A stretch of DNA of 64,000 bases from Luteibacter aegosomaticola (GTDB lineage: Bacteria; Pseudomonadota; Gammaproteobacteria; Xanthomonadales; Rhodanobacteraceae), in assembly GCF_023078475.1 (NCBI RefSeq), contig NZ_CP095741.1, positions 1,178,001-1,242,000 of the forward strand, written 5' to 3'. Below are positions 51,036 through 60,236 of the stretch, one piece after another; position 1 is the first letter of the stretch, and each line of letters begins with the position of its first letter. The notes under the pieces were generated by a model. That model saw only the letters and a list, made by a program, of their open reading frames with translations. It made no database searches and was not told the DNA's origin. Position numbers and translations under genes: made by a program.

Positions 51036-51204
51036 TCGTTACTCCGATCCATGTGTTTCAAGGAGGGCAGCCCCCGGGCCGCCCGACGCGCGGATTATGA
51101 CACGCCCGGCCCCGGCCGGGGGCGTTCGTGCGGATGTAAAACCGTTGTAAAGCCGGTGCTTGCCGTGTGCGCCCTCATGACTTCAGTCAGGTGGTGCGCG
51201 AGCC

Positions 51205-52491
51205 ATGAAGGCCTATGATGCGTGCATGTCCAAGGTCCAGTTCAACCACGTCCGCCTGCTCCGGTACGCCACGTACTTCGTGTACCTGTGTGTCGGCCTC
51301 CCGCTCTCGCTGCAACGGGCCGGCTCGGAGCCGGGCCAGATTCCGAATGTGGCCCTGCTGGCCTGGACCGGCTGTTACCTCCTGTTTGGCCTGGTCTACT
51401 GGCTGCTGACACGCAGCCTGGGCTCGCGCGTGGATGGCCCGACCCGGGTGACCGTGCTGGTGATCCTCACCGGGACGGCGCTGGCTATCGGCGTCCTCAG
51501 CAAAAGCGGTCTCTCGGCGCTGCTGCTGGTCATCGTGGCGGCCGTGGTCCCCTGGCTGGTCAGCCTTCCGGTGGGCATGGTGTGGATGGTGGTGGCGCAT
51601 CTCGCGCTCATCCCCGTGCTCATGCAGTTGCCTGCCTTCGGCCTGATTTACTCGATCATGCAGGCCTGCCTGTATTTCGGCTTCTCGGCGCTGATGTTCA
51701 TCACCTCCATGGTGGCGAGCCAGCAGGCGGATGAGCGCGAGGAGCTGCGCCAGCTGAACTCGGAGCTCCGCGCCACGCGGGCCCTGCTCGCCGAATCCAC
51801 CCGCATCGCCGAACGCATGCGCATCGCCCGCGACCTGCATGACCTGGTCGGGCACCACCTCACGGCGCTCACCCTGAACCTCGAAGTGGCCAGCCACCTC
51901 ACCAACGACGTGGCGCGCGAACACGTATTGAAAGGGCAGAGCACGGCCAAGCTCTTGCTGGCCGATGTGCGCGAGGTAGTGAGCGAACTGCGCCAGGACG
52001 ATGCGATCGACCTGACCCAGGCCCTGCGCAGCCTGACCGAGGGTGTGCCGGGCCTCAACGTCCATCTGGCGATTCCGCCGCGTTTTGGCGTGGAAGACCC
52101 GCGCCGTGCGCAGATGCTGCTGCGCTGCGTGCAGGAAATCCTGACCAACACGGTCCGCCACGCCAACGCTCGCAACCTCTGGCTCACCTTCCGCCATTCC
52201 GGCCCGGATGAGCTCTGCCTCGACGCGCGCGACGATGGCCGTGGCATTGCCAGCGTCACCGGCACCTTCCGCCCCGGCAATGGCCTGAACGGCATGCGCG
52301 AGCGCCTGGCCGAGTTCGGCGGCACCGTTGATTTCCGCGATGTGCCCGAAGGGGGCTTCGCCCTCACTGCGCGCCTGCCCCTGGGCGAGGCGCAGGTCCT
52401 GGCACACGCACCCACACGTCAGGCGCTGGCCGATAGCCCGCTGCCGCCTCTCCATGCCACCATCCCCGTTCCTTCCGAGGATCCTTCATGA
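51205..52491 (+). CDS. Sensor histidine kinase, NarL/DesK type (HisKA_3)
   Basis: This 428-residue membrane kinase begins with about five hydrophobic helices (residues 20-175; LLLVIVAAVVPWLVSLPVGM, GFSALMFITSMVASQQA), then a coiled-coil linker (EREELRQLNSELRATRALLA), the HisKA_3 domain with phospho-accepting H212 in RIARDLHDLVGHHLTAL, and an HATPase domain (QEILTNTVRHANARNLWLTF, DDGRGI, GNGLNGMRERLAEFGG). There is no large periplasmic domain, as in DesK-like kinases that sense the membrane. ATG 51205 follows AGGTGG; ATG 51226 is an alternative. The response regulator start overlaps its stop. Confidence 0.92.
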   Translation: MKAYDACMSKVQFNHVRLLRYATYFVYLCVGLPLSLQRAGSEPGQIPNVALLAWTGCYLLFGLVYWLLTRSLGSRVDGPTRVTVLVILTGTALAIGVLSKSGLSALLLVIVAAVVPWLVSLPVGMVWMVVAHLALIPVLMQLPAFGLIYSIMQACLYFGFSALMFITSMVASQQADEREELRQLNSELRATRALLAESTRIAERMRIARDLHDLVGHHLTALTLNLEVASHLTNDVAREHVLKGQSTAKLLLADVREVVSELRQDDAIDLTQALRSLTEGVPGLNVHLAIPPRFGVEDPRRAQMLLRCVQEILTNTVRHANARNLWLTFRHSGPDELCLDARDDGRGIASVTGTFRPGNGLNGMRERLAEFGGTVDFRDVPEGGFALTARLPLGEAQVLAHAPTRQALADSPLPPLHATIPVPSEDPS

Positions 52492-53129
52492 TCTCCGTCT
52501 GCCTTGTTGACGATCAGAACCTGGTTCGCCAGGGCATCCGCTCACTGCTCGACCTCGCCGGGGATATCCGCGTGGTGGCCGAATGCGCGGATGGCGCCCA
52601 GGCGGTCCAGATGATCCCGCAGGTGCGCCCCGACGTGGTCCTGCTGGACCTGCGCATGCCCAATATGAGCGGCCTCGAGGTGCTCCAGGCCCTGGGTGGC
52701 CGCAATGAGCTGCCCCCGACCATCATCCTGACCACCTTCGACGACGACCAGCTCGTGCTTTCGGGCCTGAAGGCCGGTGCCCGGGGCTATCTGCTCAAGG
52801 ATGTGTCGCTCGACCAGCTGGTCGAGGCGGTGCGCACGGTGGCCGCCGGTGGCTCCCTGGTGGCGCCCATGGTCACGCAGCGCTTGCTGGCCGGCGTGGG
52901 CCGTATCCAGAACCAGTTTTCCAGCCTGGAACAGCCGGATCCGCTCACGGAGCGGGAGACGGAGATCCTGCGCCTGCTTTCCGGGGGCTATAGCAACAAG
53001 GAAATCGCCAATTCCCTGCGCGTGGCCGAGGGCACGGTGAAAAACCACGTGTCCAATATCCTCTCCAAACTGGGCGTTCGCGACCGTACCCGGGCCGTTC
53101 TCAAGGCCCTGGAACTGGGAATCGTCTGA
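52488..53129 (+). CDS. LuxR/NarL-type response regulator
   Basis: The 213-residue partner of the upstream kinase has a receiver domain (residues 1-120) with acidic pocket D8-D9, phospho-acceptor D54 in VVLLDLRMPN, and Lys in GYLLKDVS. A LuxR-type helix-turn-helix (about 150-210; LTERETEILRLLSGGYSNKE, VAEGTVKNHVSNILSKLGVR) follows. The start overlaps the kinase stop (ATGA). The following 53130-53344 has only weak hairpins and no gene. Confidence 0.94.
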   Translation: MISVCLVDDQNLVRQGIRSLLDLAGDIRVVAECADGAQAVQMIPQVRPDVVLLDLRMPNMSGLEVLQALGGRNELPPTIILTTFDDDQLVLSGLKAGARGYLLKDVSLDQLVEAVRTVAAGGSLVAPMVTQRLLAGVGRIQNQFSSLEQPDPLTERETEILRLLSGGYSNKEIANSLRVAEGTVKNHVSNILSKLGVRDRTRAVLKALELGIV

Positions 53130-53344
53130 CAGCTGGCTGACCGCGGCATTTCGACCCGGAATTTTTCGGGTTGTGCCCGCTTGCGAAAAAGGGCAGGGGA
53201 CCCAATGGCGCTCGGCGCCATGACCGGCTACCATCGGTTCTTTCGGCACTGGCATACCCATGTCACGGGCCGATTATTCAGGGGTGACCGCGCGGACTCC
53301 ACAGCCGGGGGTTGCCTGTTCAAAGACGTTCGGAGAACCGTGGA

Positions 53345-54715
53345 ATGACGCGTCTGTTAGAATTTCTTGTCGCTATCGTCATCGTCGCCGTCCTTGGCGT
53401 CGTGGTTGGCGTGGCCATGCCCTCGACCGGACACGTCGAGCGCCCGTTGGTGATCAGCAAGGATTTGCGCCAGGTCTACGACGTCTTCAGTAACTTCCGT
53501 CGTTACCCGGACTTCAGCGTCCAGCGTACGCTGGACCCGCAGCTCAAGTACGAACTGTCCGGCAAGGCCTACGGCCCGGGCGCCAAGATTTCCTGGACCT
53601 CGACCGACCCGAAGACGGGTGACGGCTCCCTCGAAATCGCCTCGATCGATCCGGGCTTTGCCGCCATCAGCGATGCTGGCAAGGGCACCATCGTCTGGAA
53701 CCTCGAGAACAACTGGCGCGGCCACGACAAGAAGTTCACGATCACCCTCGCCCGCACTGGCCGTAGCCAGAAGCTGGTGAACGTGGTCTGGGCTTACGAC
53801 GTCGACTACGGCTTCAACCTGGTTGACCGCTTCAGCAACCTCTATATCCACGGCGATCCGGATTCCCTGATCCAGTTCAGCCTGTCGAACCTGCAGAACC
53901 TGATGGCGTCGATCCCCAACATCGACTACAGCAAGATGGTTCCGTCGATTGTCGACCAGCCGGCCAAGCCCATCCTGTTCGTCTCCACCACGGCTCCGCG
54001 CACGCTCGACGACGTCGACACCGCTTCGGACAAGGCCATGGCCGAGATCCAGGCTGCCGCGAAGAAGCTGGGCGTGAACATCGTCAGCCCGCGCATCACG
54101 TTCACCACCAACTGGGGTGATCAGAACTACACGTTCGACGTGGCTGCCGAGATCGACGCCACCACGCTGAAGATCAATGGTCAGGACGTTGAACTGACCG
54201 CCGCCCAGCGCCCGTCGCTCGATGCCGCCGCTCCGGCCGAGGCTTCGACCTCCGCCGCTCCGGCTGCTCCGGCCGATGCCGCTGCTCCGGGCAGCAAGGA
54301 CAAGCTGGGTCGCGTCGTGGTCGATGGCAACGTTAAGGCGGTCCTCGCTTTCGGTGGCAAGGCCCTCAAGGCTGAGTGGAGCGGTACCGGCGCAGGCCTG
54401 CCGCAGACTCGCCAGATGATGGCTGCCTACTCGCAGACCCACGGCTACAAGTTCGACGACGTGGTGTTCCGCCCGTACGACATCCAGACGAAGGCGCCGG
54501 TGAACAACCACGGCACCATCGAGGGTTACGACGAGCAGAAGTTCGAGATCTACCTGCCGCTGCAGGGCGACAACCTCCCGGACCAGACCCCGGAGCAGGA
54601 AGCTGGCATGAAGCAGCCTGGCCTGGATGATTCGGCTCCGGCCGCTTCCTCCACGGCCGCTGCCCCGGCCGCCGCGGGCACCGCCCCGGCCCCGGCCAGC
54701 ACCGCCGCCAACTAA
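53345..54715 (+). CDS. SRPBCC-family (polyketide cyclase-like) membrane-anchored protein
   Basis: The 456-residue protein starts with one membrane helix (MTRLLEFLVAIVIVAVLGVV), followed by an SRPBCC/START-like domain (about residues 30-185; HVERPLVISKDLRQVYDVFS, VWNLENNWRGHDKKF), then a second domain (about 205-400; SIVDQPAKPILFVSTTAPRT) that resembles a GyrI/SOUL-like ligand fold, and ends in a low-complexity Ala/Pro tail (from about 430). SRPBCC domains bind hydrophobic ligands. The start is ATG 53345, close after GGAGAACCGTGGA. A strong terminator follows. No partner gene is evident and the function is unknown. Confidence 0.78.
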   Translation: MTRLLEFLVAIVIVAVLGVVVGVAMPSTGHVERPLVISKDLRQVYDVFSNFRRYPDFSVQRTLDPQLKYELSGKAYGPGAKISWTSTDPKTGDGSLEIASIDPGFAAISDAGKGTIVWNLENNWRGHDKKFTITLARTGRSQKLVNVVWAYDVDYGFNLVDRFSNLYIHGDPDSLIQFSLSNLQNLMASIPNIDYSKMVPSIVDQPAKPILFVSTTAPRTLDDVDTASDKAMAEIQAAAKKLGVNIVSPRITFTTNWGDQNYTFDVAAEIDATTLKINGQDVELTAAQRPSLDAAAPAEASTSAAPAAPADAAAPGSKDKLGRVVVDGNVKAVLAFGGKALKAEWSGTGAGLPQTRQMMAAYSQTHGYKFDDVVFRPYDIQTKAPVNNHGTIEGYDEQKFEIYLPLQGDNLPDQTPEQEAGMKQPGLDDSAPAASSTAAAPAAAGTAPAPASTAAN

Positions 54716-54735
54716 GCCACCTGGCTTAGGGCACC

Positions 54736-54767
54736 AAAAAAGGCCGCGAGCAATCGCGGCCTTTTTT
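54736..54767 (+). terminator. Strong intrinsic terminator after the SRPBCC gene
   Basis: A 14-base arm with A-run (54736-54749) pairs fully with 54754-54767 around GCAA. The GC stem is GGCCGCGA/TCGCGGCC with TTTTTT after it. The A-run makes it bidirectional in form. Confidence 0.95.
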
Positions 54768-54775
54768 GTGCTTGC

Positions 54776-55204
54776 TCGATAAGGCTCGCCTTCGGCATCG
54801 CGTTGGGCTGGCTCGGCCTTTGGCCATCGCGGTAGCGCTCGGACGTCTCTGGAAAGAGCCCTCGGCGCCCACCCTCGCTGCTCAGACAGGTCCTCGTCGT
54901 TCGAAAAGGTTGGCCGCTGCGCGGCCCATGTACTTATTTGGCCTACGGCCGCGAACCGGTCGCCGGGCGGGGGTTTGAAACTCGCCATCCTGGCTCGGTT
55001 TCAAACGAGCGGCCCTCCATGGCCGCTCCCGCCTGTGGCGGCTGTTCCCGCCCGTCGCCCTCGCCTGCGAAACTCGCCTCGAGGGTGGGCGCCGAGGGCT
55101 CTCCGAGGCACTGAGGGCGCGTGATGGGAGAGCCAGCACCGTGGTCGTAGCGGCCGACCTTGTCGCCCGAGGTACAAACCCACCGACGTGCTCGCGACGT
55201 TCCT
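54776..55204 (+). repeat. Composite repeat copy C, the most diverged
   Basis: The copy starts at TCGA 54776, 9 bases after the terminator. Its core 54855-55102 has terminal arms with CTCGG in place of CTTGG, matched by the complementary change in the other arm. The internal hairpin is GGCCGC-TGC-GCGGCC instead of GCCCC-TTC-GGGGC, and the long-range stem is CGGGCGGG with CCCGCCCG. All stems are kept although the sequence differs. A linker of 102 bases joins it to the REP pair at 55205. Confidence 0.82.
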
Positions 55205-55340
55205 GTAGGAGCCCACCCTGTGGGCGACGCCGTTCGCGGCACATTCCAGGTCTTGCGGCGCTTGGCTCTTGATCGATCGTGCCGTACGAGAGGGCCTGAG
55301 CGCTGAGGCGAAAGATGTCGCCCACAGGGTGGGCTCCTAC
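55205..55340. repeat. REP family 2 inverted pair shared by composite copies C and D
   Basis: This pair is 136 bp, the same length as those at 46692-46827 and 47543-47678, with identical outer arms (GTAGGAGCCCACCCTGTGGG and its complement). It sits at the centre of symmetry between copies C and D. Confidence 0.88.
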
Positions 55341-55742
55341 GGCCGTTTGTCAGGTGTGAGGTGCCGCGAGGGCGGCCGTGTTGCTGGCGGTGGCTTTCCC
55401 ATCGGTTTGCCTCAGTGTGTCCGAGAGGCCTTGGCGCCCACCCTCGAGGCGAGTTGTCGGAGACGAGGCGGGTGGACGGGAACAGCCGCCGCAGGCGGGG
55501 CCGGCCATGGATGGCCGGTCGTTTGAAACCGAGCCAGGGAAGGCGAGTTTCAAACCCCCGTCCGCACGCCGGTTCGCGGCCGTAGGCCAATCAGATACAT
55601 GGCCCCGGAGGGGCATCCCTGTCGAACGTTGGAGACTTGTCTGAGCAGCGAGGGTGGGCGCCAAGGGCTCTTTCCGGAGACGTCCGAGCGCAAACGCGAT
55701 GGCGAAGCCGAGCAACGCGAAGCCGAAGGCGAGCCGTCTCGA
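55341..55742 (-). repeat. Composite repeat copy D (inverted relative to copy C)
   Basis: It has the same order as copy B on the minus strand: an 83-base linker, the 248-bp core 55424-55671, and an outer segment ending at 55742. One position of the 23-bp arms is mismatched (AGAGGCC against GGGCTCT), the only mismatch among the four copies. No gene is seen in it; 55743-55830 is the leader of the ABC operon. Confidence 0.84.
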
Positions 55743-55830
55743 TAGTGAACCGATGCAAAGCCACGCTGCCTAAGGCACGCAGCCCGTCAGGGTGGAACGC
55801 GGGACGGCCCCCGTGCGTTAATGAGTGGAC

Positions 55831-56766
55831 ATGATCGAGACCGAACGACTCACCCGTTGCTATGGCCCGCTGATCGCGGTCGACTCGCTCACCCTGCGCG
55901 CCGAGCCAGGGCAGGTCGTCGGGCTGTTGGGCCCCAACGGCGCCGGCAAATCCACCGCCATGCGCATGATCGCCGGCTTCCTCACCCCCACCTCCGGCAC
56001 CGCCCGCGTCTGCGGCCACGACATCCGCCGCGAACCGCTCGCCGCCAAACGCGCCCTCGGCTACCTCCCCGAAGGCGCCCCCAGCTACGCCGAAATGACC
56101 GTCAGGGAATTCCTCACGTTCATGATCCGCGTACGCAACCTCGACCGCGACATCGCCCGGCGCCGCTTCGACGAAGTCGTCATGCGCCTCGAACTCGACG
56201 AAGTTCTCGAAGCGCCCATCGGTACGCTCTCCAAAGGCCTGCGCCGCCGCGTCGGCCTCGCCCAGGCCATCCTGCACGACCCGCCGGTCCTCATGCTCGA
56301 TGAGCCCACCGACGGTCTCGACCCCAATCAGAAGCACTCCGTGCGCATGCTCATCGACGCCATGGCGCGCGAACGCACCATCCTCATTTCCACCCACCTG
56401 CTCGAAGAAGTGCATGCGCTGTGCAACCGCGTGGCGATCATCGCCAACGGCAAGCTACTGGCCGACGCGACGCCCGCGGAGCTTGAGGCGCGTTCGCGCT
56501 ACCACGGCGCGGTGTCGTTCAGTGCGCAAGGCAGCGGCGTGTCACGGGAGATGCTCGCGCGCATCCCGGGCGTGTCGATGACCGAGGTCGACCCGCTCGA
56601 TGGGCGTGTCACGGTCTTCCCCAAGCCCGGGCAGGCGATCCTGGACGACGTGCAGGCGCTGCTGCGTGAGCAGAACCTGCGTATCACCGAGATCCAGCTG
56701 GAGCAGGGGCGCCTCGACGAGGTGTTCCGGCAGATCACGACGCAGCCGCGCGGGGGTAACGCATGA
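55831..56766 (+). CDS. ABC transporter ATP-binding protein (GldA-like)
   Basis: This 311-residue ATPase of an ABC-2 type exporter has Walker A GPNGAGKST, signature TLSKGLRRRVGLAQA (an LSKG form of LSGGQ), Walker B PVLMLDEPTDGLDPNQ, and the switch His in LISTHLLEEV. The C-terminal 90 residues form an accessory domain ending IQLEQGRLDEVFRQIT, as in multidrug/gliding ABC ATPases. The start is ATG 55831, with GTG 55825 possible. The stop overlaps the permease start (ATGA). It forms one operon with the next two or three genes. Confidence 0.93.
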   Translation: MIETERLTRCYGPLIAVDSLTLRAEPGQVVGLLGPNGAGKSTAMRMIAGFLTPTSGTARVCGHDIRREPLAAKRALGYLPEGAPSYAEMTVREFLTFMIRVRNLDRDIARRRFDEVVMRLELDEVLEAPIGTLSKGLRRRVGLAQAILHDPPVLMLDEPTDGLDPNQKHSVRMLIDAMARERTILISTHLLEEVHALCNRVAIIANGKLLADATPAELEARSRYHGAVSFSAQGSGVSREMLARIPGVSMTEVDPLDGRVTVFPKPGQAILDDVQALLREQNLRITEIQLEQGRLDEVFRQITTQPRGGNA

Positions 56767-57497
56767 GCGCGGTATCCGCCATCGCTCGTCGCGAGCTGCG
56801 TTCCTACTTCGTCACGCCGGTAGCGTACGTGTTCATGGTGATCTTCCTGGTCATGGCCGGCGTGCTCACCTTCTACACGGGTGATTTCTACGACCGTGGA
56901 CTCGCTGATCTGCAGCCGTTCTTCGATATGCATCCGTGGCTGTACCTCGTGCTGGTGCCTGCGGTGACGATGTCCATGTGGGCCGAGGAACGCGCCTCGG
57001 GGACGCTGGAGCTGCTGTTTTCGTTGCCTGTCAGCATTTCCCAAGCGGTGCTGGGCAAGTTCCTCGCCGCCTGGGGGTTCATTGGCATCTGCCTGGTCCT
57101 GACCTTCCCGATCTGGATCACGGTCAATTATCTCGGCAACCCCGACAACGGCGTGGTGATCTCCGGTTACATCGGCAGCTGGCTGATGGCCGGTGCGTTC
57201 CTGGCCGTCGGCGCGTGCATGTCCACGGCGACGCGCAGCCAGGTCATCGCGTTCATCCTCACTGCCTCGGTGTGCTTCGTGCTGCTTCTTATCGGGCAAT
57301 CGCAGGTGCTCGATTTCTTCCAGGATGCGGTGCCACCGAAGCTCATTGGCGCCATGGGTCAGCTTTCGATCGTGCGCCACGCTAATGCGATCGCGCGAGG
57401 GGTGCTCGACCTGCGCGACCTGATGTATTTCGGCGCCATGATCGTGGCGTGGCTGGGCGCGGCGGTGCTTGTGCTCGACTTGAAGAGGACGCGCTGA
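56763..57497 (+). CDS. ABC-2 type permease (GldF-like)
   Basis: The 244-residue inner-membrane permease has six predicted helices; the opening is VSAIARRELRSYFVTPVAYV, followed by FYTGDFYDRGLADLQPFFDM, then ERASGTLELLFSLPVSISQA, which is the conserved ABC-2 motif. These features match GldF/NosY-like permeases. ATG overlaps the ATPase stop, and its stop overlaps the start of the auxiliary protein (TGATG). The cargo is unknown. Confidence 0.92.
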   Translation: MSAVSAIARRELRSYFVTPVAYVFMVIFLVMAGVLTFYTGDFYDRGLADLQPFFDMHPWLYLVLVPAVTMSMWAEERASGTLELLFSLPVSISQAVLGKFLAAWGFIGICLVLTFPIWITVNYLGNPDNGVVISGYIGSWLMAGAFLAVGACMSTATRSQVIAFILTASVCFVLLLIGQSQVLDFFQDAVPPKLIGAMGQLSIVRHANAIARGVLDLRDLMYFGAMIVAWLGAAVLVLDLKRTR

Positions 57498-59362
57498 TGA
57501 AGCGGCTGTCTTTTTCGCTTTCGCGTGCCAATCGCCTCCGTGTCGGCCTGGCCGCGATCGCCGTCCTGTTCATGGCGGTGATCGGACTGAGCTCGCTTTC
57601 GCTGCGCACGGCGCGCGTCGATCTCACCGAAGACCGGATCTATACGCTTACCCCCGGCACGCAGGAGATCGTGGACGGCCTGGCGAAGCCGATGACCGTG
57701 ACCCTCTATTTCTCCGAGCATGCCACGCGCGAACTGCCCCAGCTGCGTAGCTACGAGCAGCGCGTGCAGGAGATGCTGCGCGAGATCGCCGTACGTGCCC
57801 ACGGCCGCATCCGCTTCCGCGTGATCGATCCGGTGCCGTATTCCGATGACGAGGATGCCGCGGAGAGCTACGGGCTGACACCGGCGAGTGGCGGCAGCAA
57901 CGGCGAACGCGTGTTCTTCGGCCTGGTCGGCACCACTGGCACGGGCGAGGCCGCTACGTCGCAGGCGATTCCGTTCTTCGATCCGGCCCGCGAGGCGTTC
58001 GTGGAATACGACATCGCCAAGCTCTTCTACGAGTTGGGTGCGCCGCGCAAGCCGCGGATCGGCGTGCTGAGTTCGTTGCCCGTCGAGGGCAACATGGTGA
58101 TCGGCGAGCAGCCGTGGGCCGTGATTCGCCAGCTTGACCAGCTGGCCAACGTCACCAGCCTGGATGGCGATACGCTCAAGCAGGTGGATCCGTCGATCAA
58201 CGTCCTGCTGCTTATCCACCCGAAGAAGCTGCCGGAGGACGCGCAGTACGCGATCGATCAGTACGTGCTGCACGGCGGCCACCTGGTGGTGTTCGTCGAC
58301 CCGGATGCCGAGCTGGATACCGCGCCGCTCATCGACTCCAGCGGCACCGTGGACGATCACGATTCTGACCTGCGCCGCCTGTTCGAGGCATGGGGTGTCG
58401 AATATGACCCGACGAAGGTGGTGCTCGACCGTTCGCAGGCCCTCACTATCGAGTTGAATGGCAACAGCGTGCCGCATCCGGCGATGCTGGGGCTTTCGAT
58501 GCAGGACCTTAACCACGATGACGTGGTGACGGCGAGCCTGCAGCGGATCAATTTCTCCAGCGCCGGATTCTTTGAGCTATCGCCGAATACCAAGGCCCGC
58601 ATGCTTCCGCTGGTGCAGACCTCGGATGAGGCGATGGTGGTCCCGTCGCAGCGCGTGCGCGATGCGGTCGCCGATCCGTCGACCCTGCTTGAGAACTACG
58701 AACCCAGCCACGATCGCTATGTGCTCGCCGCACGCCTGCGCGATACGTTCCATACGGCGTTTCCCGAGCGCAAGGGCAAGGGGCACCTCGATGTGGCCGC
58801 CGCACCGGGTGAGGTGATCCTGGTGGGCGATACCGACCTGCTCTCCGATCGGCTCTGGCTCGACGTGCAGCCGCTGCTGGGCCAGCAGCAACTCACGCCG
58901 TTCGCGAACAACGGCGACTTCATCGCCAATATCGTCGACAACCTGGGCGGCTCCACCGCGCTGCTTTCGATCCGCGGCCGCGCCAACCTGCAGCGGCCGT
59001 TCACGCGCGTCCGTGCGATGCAGGCGGCCGCCGACCGGAAGTTCATCGTGAAGAAGCGCGAGCTGGAGAATGAGCTCTACGAAACCCAGCGCCGTCTGGC
59101 TGAATTGCAGCCCGCCAAGGGCTCGGCAACCGCACCCACCACCCTGACGACGCAGCAGCGCAAGGAAGTGGAGCAGTACCTGCAGCGCAAGCTGGCGATC
59201 GGCAAGGAGCTGCGCGATGTGCAGCATCAGCTCAATGCGGAGATCGATGCACTGGGTATGCGGCTGAAGTTCATCAATATCGTGCTCGTGCCCTTGCTCG
59301 TGGCGATCGTCGGCCTCGTGTTCGGCTGGCGGCGCACGCGCCGCGTCCGCCAGGAGCTCTAG
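57497..59362 (+). CDS. Gld-type ABC auxiliary protein (GldG-like)
   Basis: The 621-residue protein is of the ABC-type auxiliary family (GldG/ABC_transp_aux). It has an N-terminal membrane helix (about residues 15-35; LAAIAVLFMAVIGLSSLSLR), a large periplasmic domain (VDLTEDRIYTLTPGTQEIVD, VNVLLLIHPKKLPEDAQYAI-like region, VVFVDPDAELDT), a C-terminal coiled coil (about 510-585; KKRELENELYETQRRLAELQ) and a final helix (IVLVPLLVAIVGLVFGWRRT) with an Arg-rich end. In gliding bacteria the three proteins act together; in this group their role is unknown. It is coupled to the permease by TGATG. Confidence 0.9.
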   Translation: MKRLSFSLSRANRLRVGLAAIAVLFMAVIGLSSLSLRTARVDLTEDRIYTLTPGTQEIVDGLAKPMTVTLYFSEHATRELPQLRSYEQRVQEMLREIAVRAHGRIRFRVIDPVPYSDDEDAAESYGLTPASGGSNGERVFFGLVGTTGTGEAATSQAIPFFDPAREAFVEYDIAKLFYELGAPRKPRIGVLSSLPVEGNMVIGEQPWAVIRQLDQLANVTSLDGDTLKQVDPSINVLLLIHPKKLPEDAQYAIDQYVLHGGHLVVFVDPDAELDTAPLIDSSGTVDDHDSDLRRLFEAWGVEYDPTKVVLDRSQALTIELNGNSVPHPAMLGLSMQDLNHDDVVTASLQRINFSSAGFFELSPNTKARMLPLVQTSDEAMVVPSQRVRDAVADPSTLLENYEPSHDRYVLAARLRDTFHTAFPERKGKGHLDVAAAPGEVILVGDTDLLSDRLWLDVQPLLGQQQLTPFANNGDFIANIVDNLGGSTALLSIRGRANLQRPFTRVRAMQAAADRKFIVKKRELENELYETQRRLAELQPAKGSATAPTTLTTQQRKEVEQYLQRKLAIGKELRDVQHQLNAEIDALGMRLKFINIVLVPLLVAIVGLVFGWRRTRRVRQEL

Positions 59363-59363
59363 C

Positions 59364-60236
59364 ATGCTGGCCGGGGGGCTGCTGAAGTGGATCGTGCCGT
59401 GGGAGTTCTCGTGGAGCTTCCTGGCCCTCTTCGTGGCCGCCGCGTGGCTCTACGTCTCGGGTACCCGTCGCCTGCATGTGCCGTGGGGGCGCCAGGCCGC
59501 CTTCTGGACAGGCATGGCCATCGTCTACGTGTCGTTGCACACGTACCTCGATTACTTCTTCGAACATGAGTTCTTCATGCACCGGATCCAGCAGGTGCTG
59601 CTGCACCACCTGGCGCCCCTGCTTATCGTGGCGTCTTATCCGGGCACGGTGTTGCGCGCGGGCCTGCCGTTGCGCTGGCGCGTGCGCCTGCGCAGGATCG
59701 GGCGTGGCATTGCGTGCCGTGCGTTGGCGGCGGTGTTGCTGAATCCGGCGTTCGTCACCCTGTCGTTCGTCGGCCTGATCGTGGTGTGGCTGATCCCGGA
59801 CATGCAGACGCTGGCCATGCTGGACTGGCGCATCTATCGCTTCATGAATTGGTCGATGATCTTATCGGGCCTGGCGTATTGGTGGCTCGTGCTCGACCAC
59901 CGGCCGAAGCCGCCTGGGCGGATGACCCCGGGCATCCGCGTGCTTTCGCCGGCACTGACCATGACGCCGCAAATCGTGGCCGGCGCCATCGTCACGTTCT
60001 CGAAGGCGGATCTTTATCCGATCTTCGAAGTGTGTGGCCGGGCGTTCACCATGAACGTGCTGACCGGCCAGCTGATCGGCGGCGTGATCATGTGGGTGCC
60101 CGCGGCGATCATCGAATCGATTGGTGGCTTGCTGGCGATGCGCCAGTGGCTGCGCCTGTCGCGCACGGGGCGGCTGCCGAAGCGGCCGCCGCCGGTGCGC
60201 CGGGTCAGTAGACCTTCGGTACCTTCACCGCCTTAG
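59364..60236 (+). CDS. Cytochrome c oxidase assembly protein, CtaG (caa3 type) family
   Basis: The 290-residue inner-membrane protein is of the caa3_CtaG family, with about seven helices and conserved histidines near membrane edges (YVSLHTYLDYFFEHEFFMHR, QQVLLHHLAPLLIVASYPG), and MTPQIVAGAIVTFSKADLYP. It is not related to the Cox11-type CtaG. Members help copper delivery or assembly of the terminal oxidase. It starts one base after the GldG-like stop, so it is probably in that operon. Its last 32 bases overlap the convergent ppk2 gene. Confidence 0.88.
   Translation: MLAGGLLKWIVPWEFSWSFLALFVAAAWLYVSGTRRLHVPWGRQAAFWTGMAIVYVSLHTYLDYFFEHEFFMHRIQQVLLHHLAPLLIVASYPGTVLRAGLPLRWRVRLRRIGRGIACRALAAVLLNPAFVTLSFVGLIVVWLIPDMQTLAMLDWRIYRFMNWSMILSGLAYWWLVLDHRPKPPGRMTPGIRVLSPALTMTPQIVAGAIVTFSKADLYPIFEVCGRAFTMNVLTGQLIGGVIMWVPAAIIESIGGLLAMRQWLRLSRTGRLPKRPPPVRRVSRPSVPSPP

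Noticed and set aside
53130..53344. Short hairpins such as ACCCG...CGGGT after the response regulator as a terminator
   Set aside because: The stems are only 4-5 bp, with the T-run in the loop, so the evidence is too weak.
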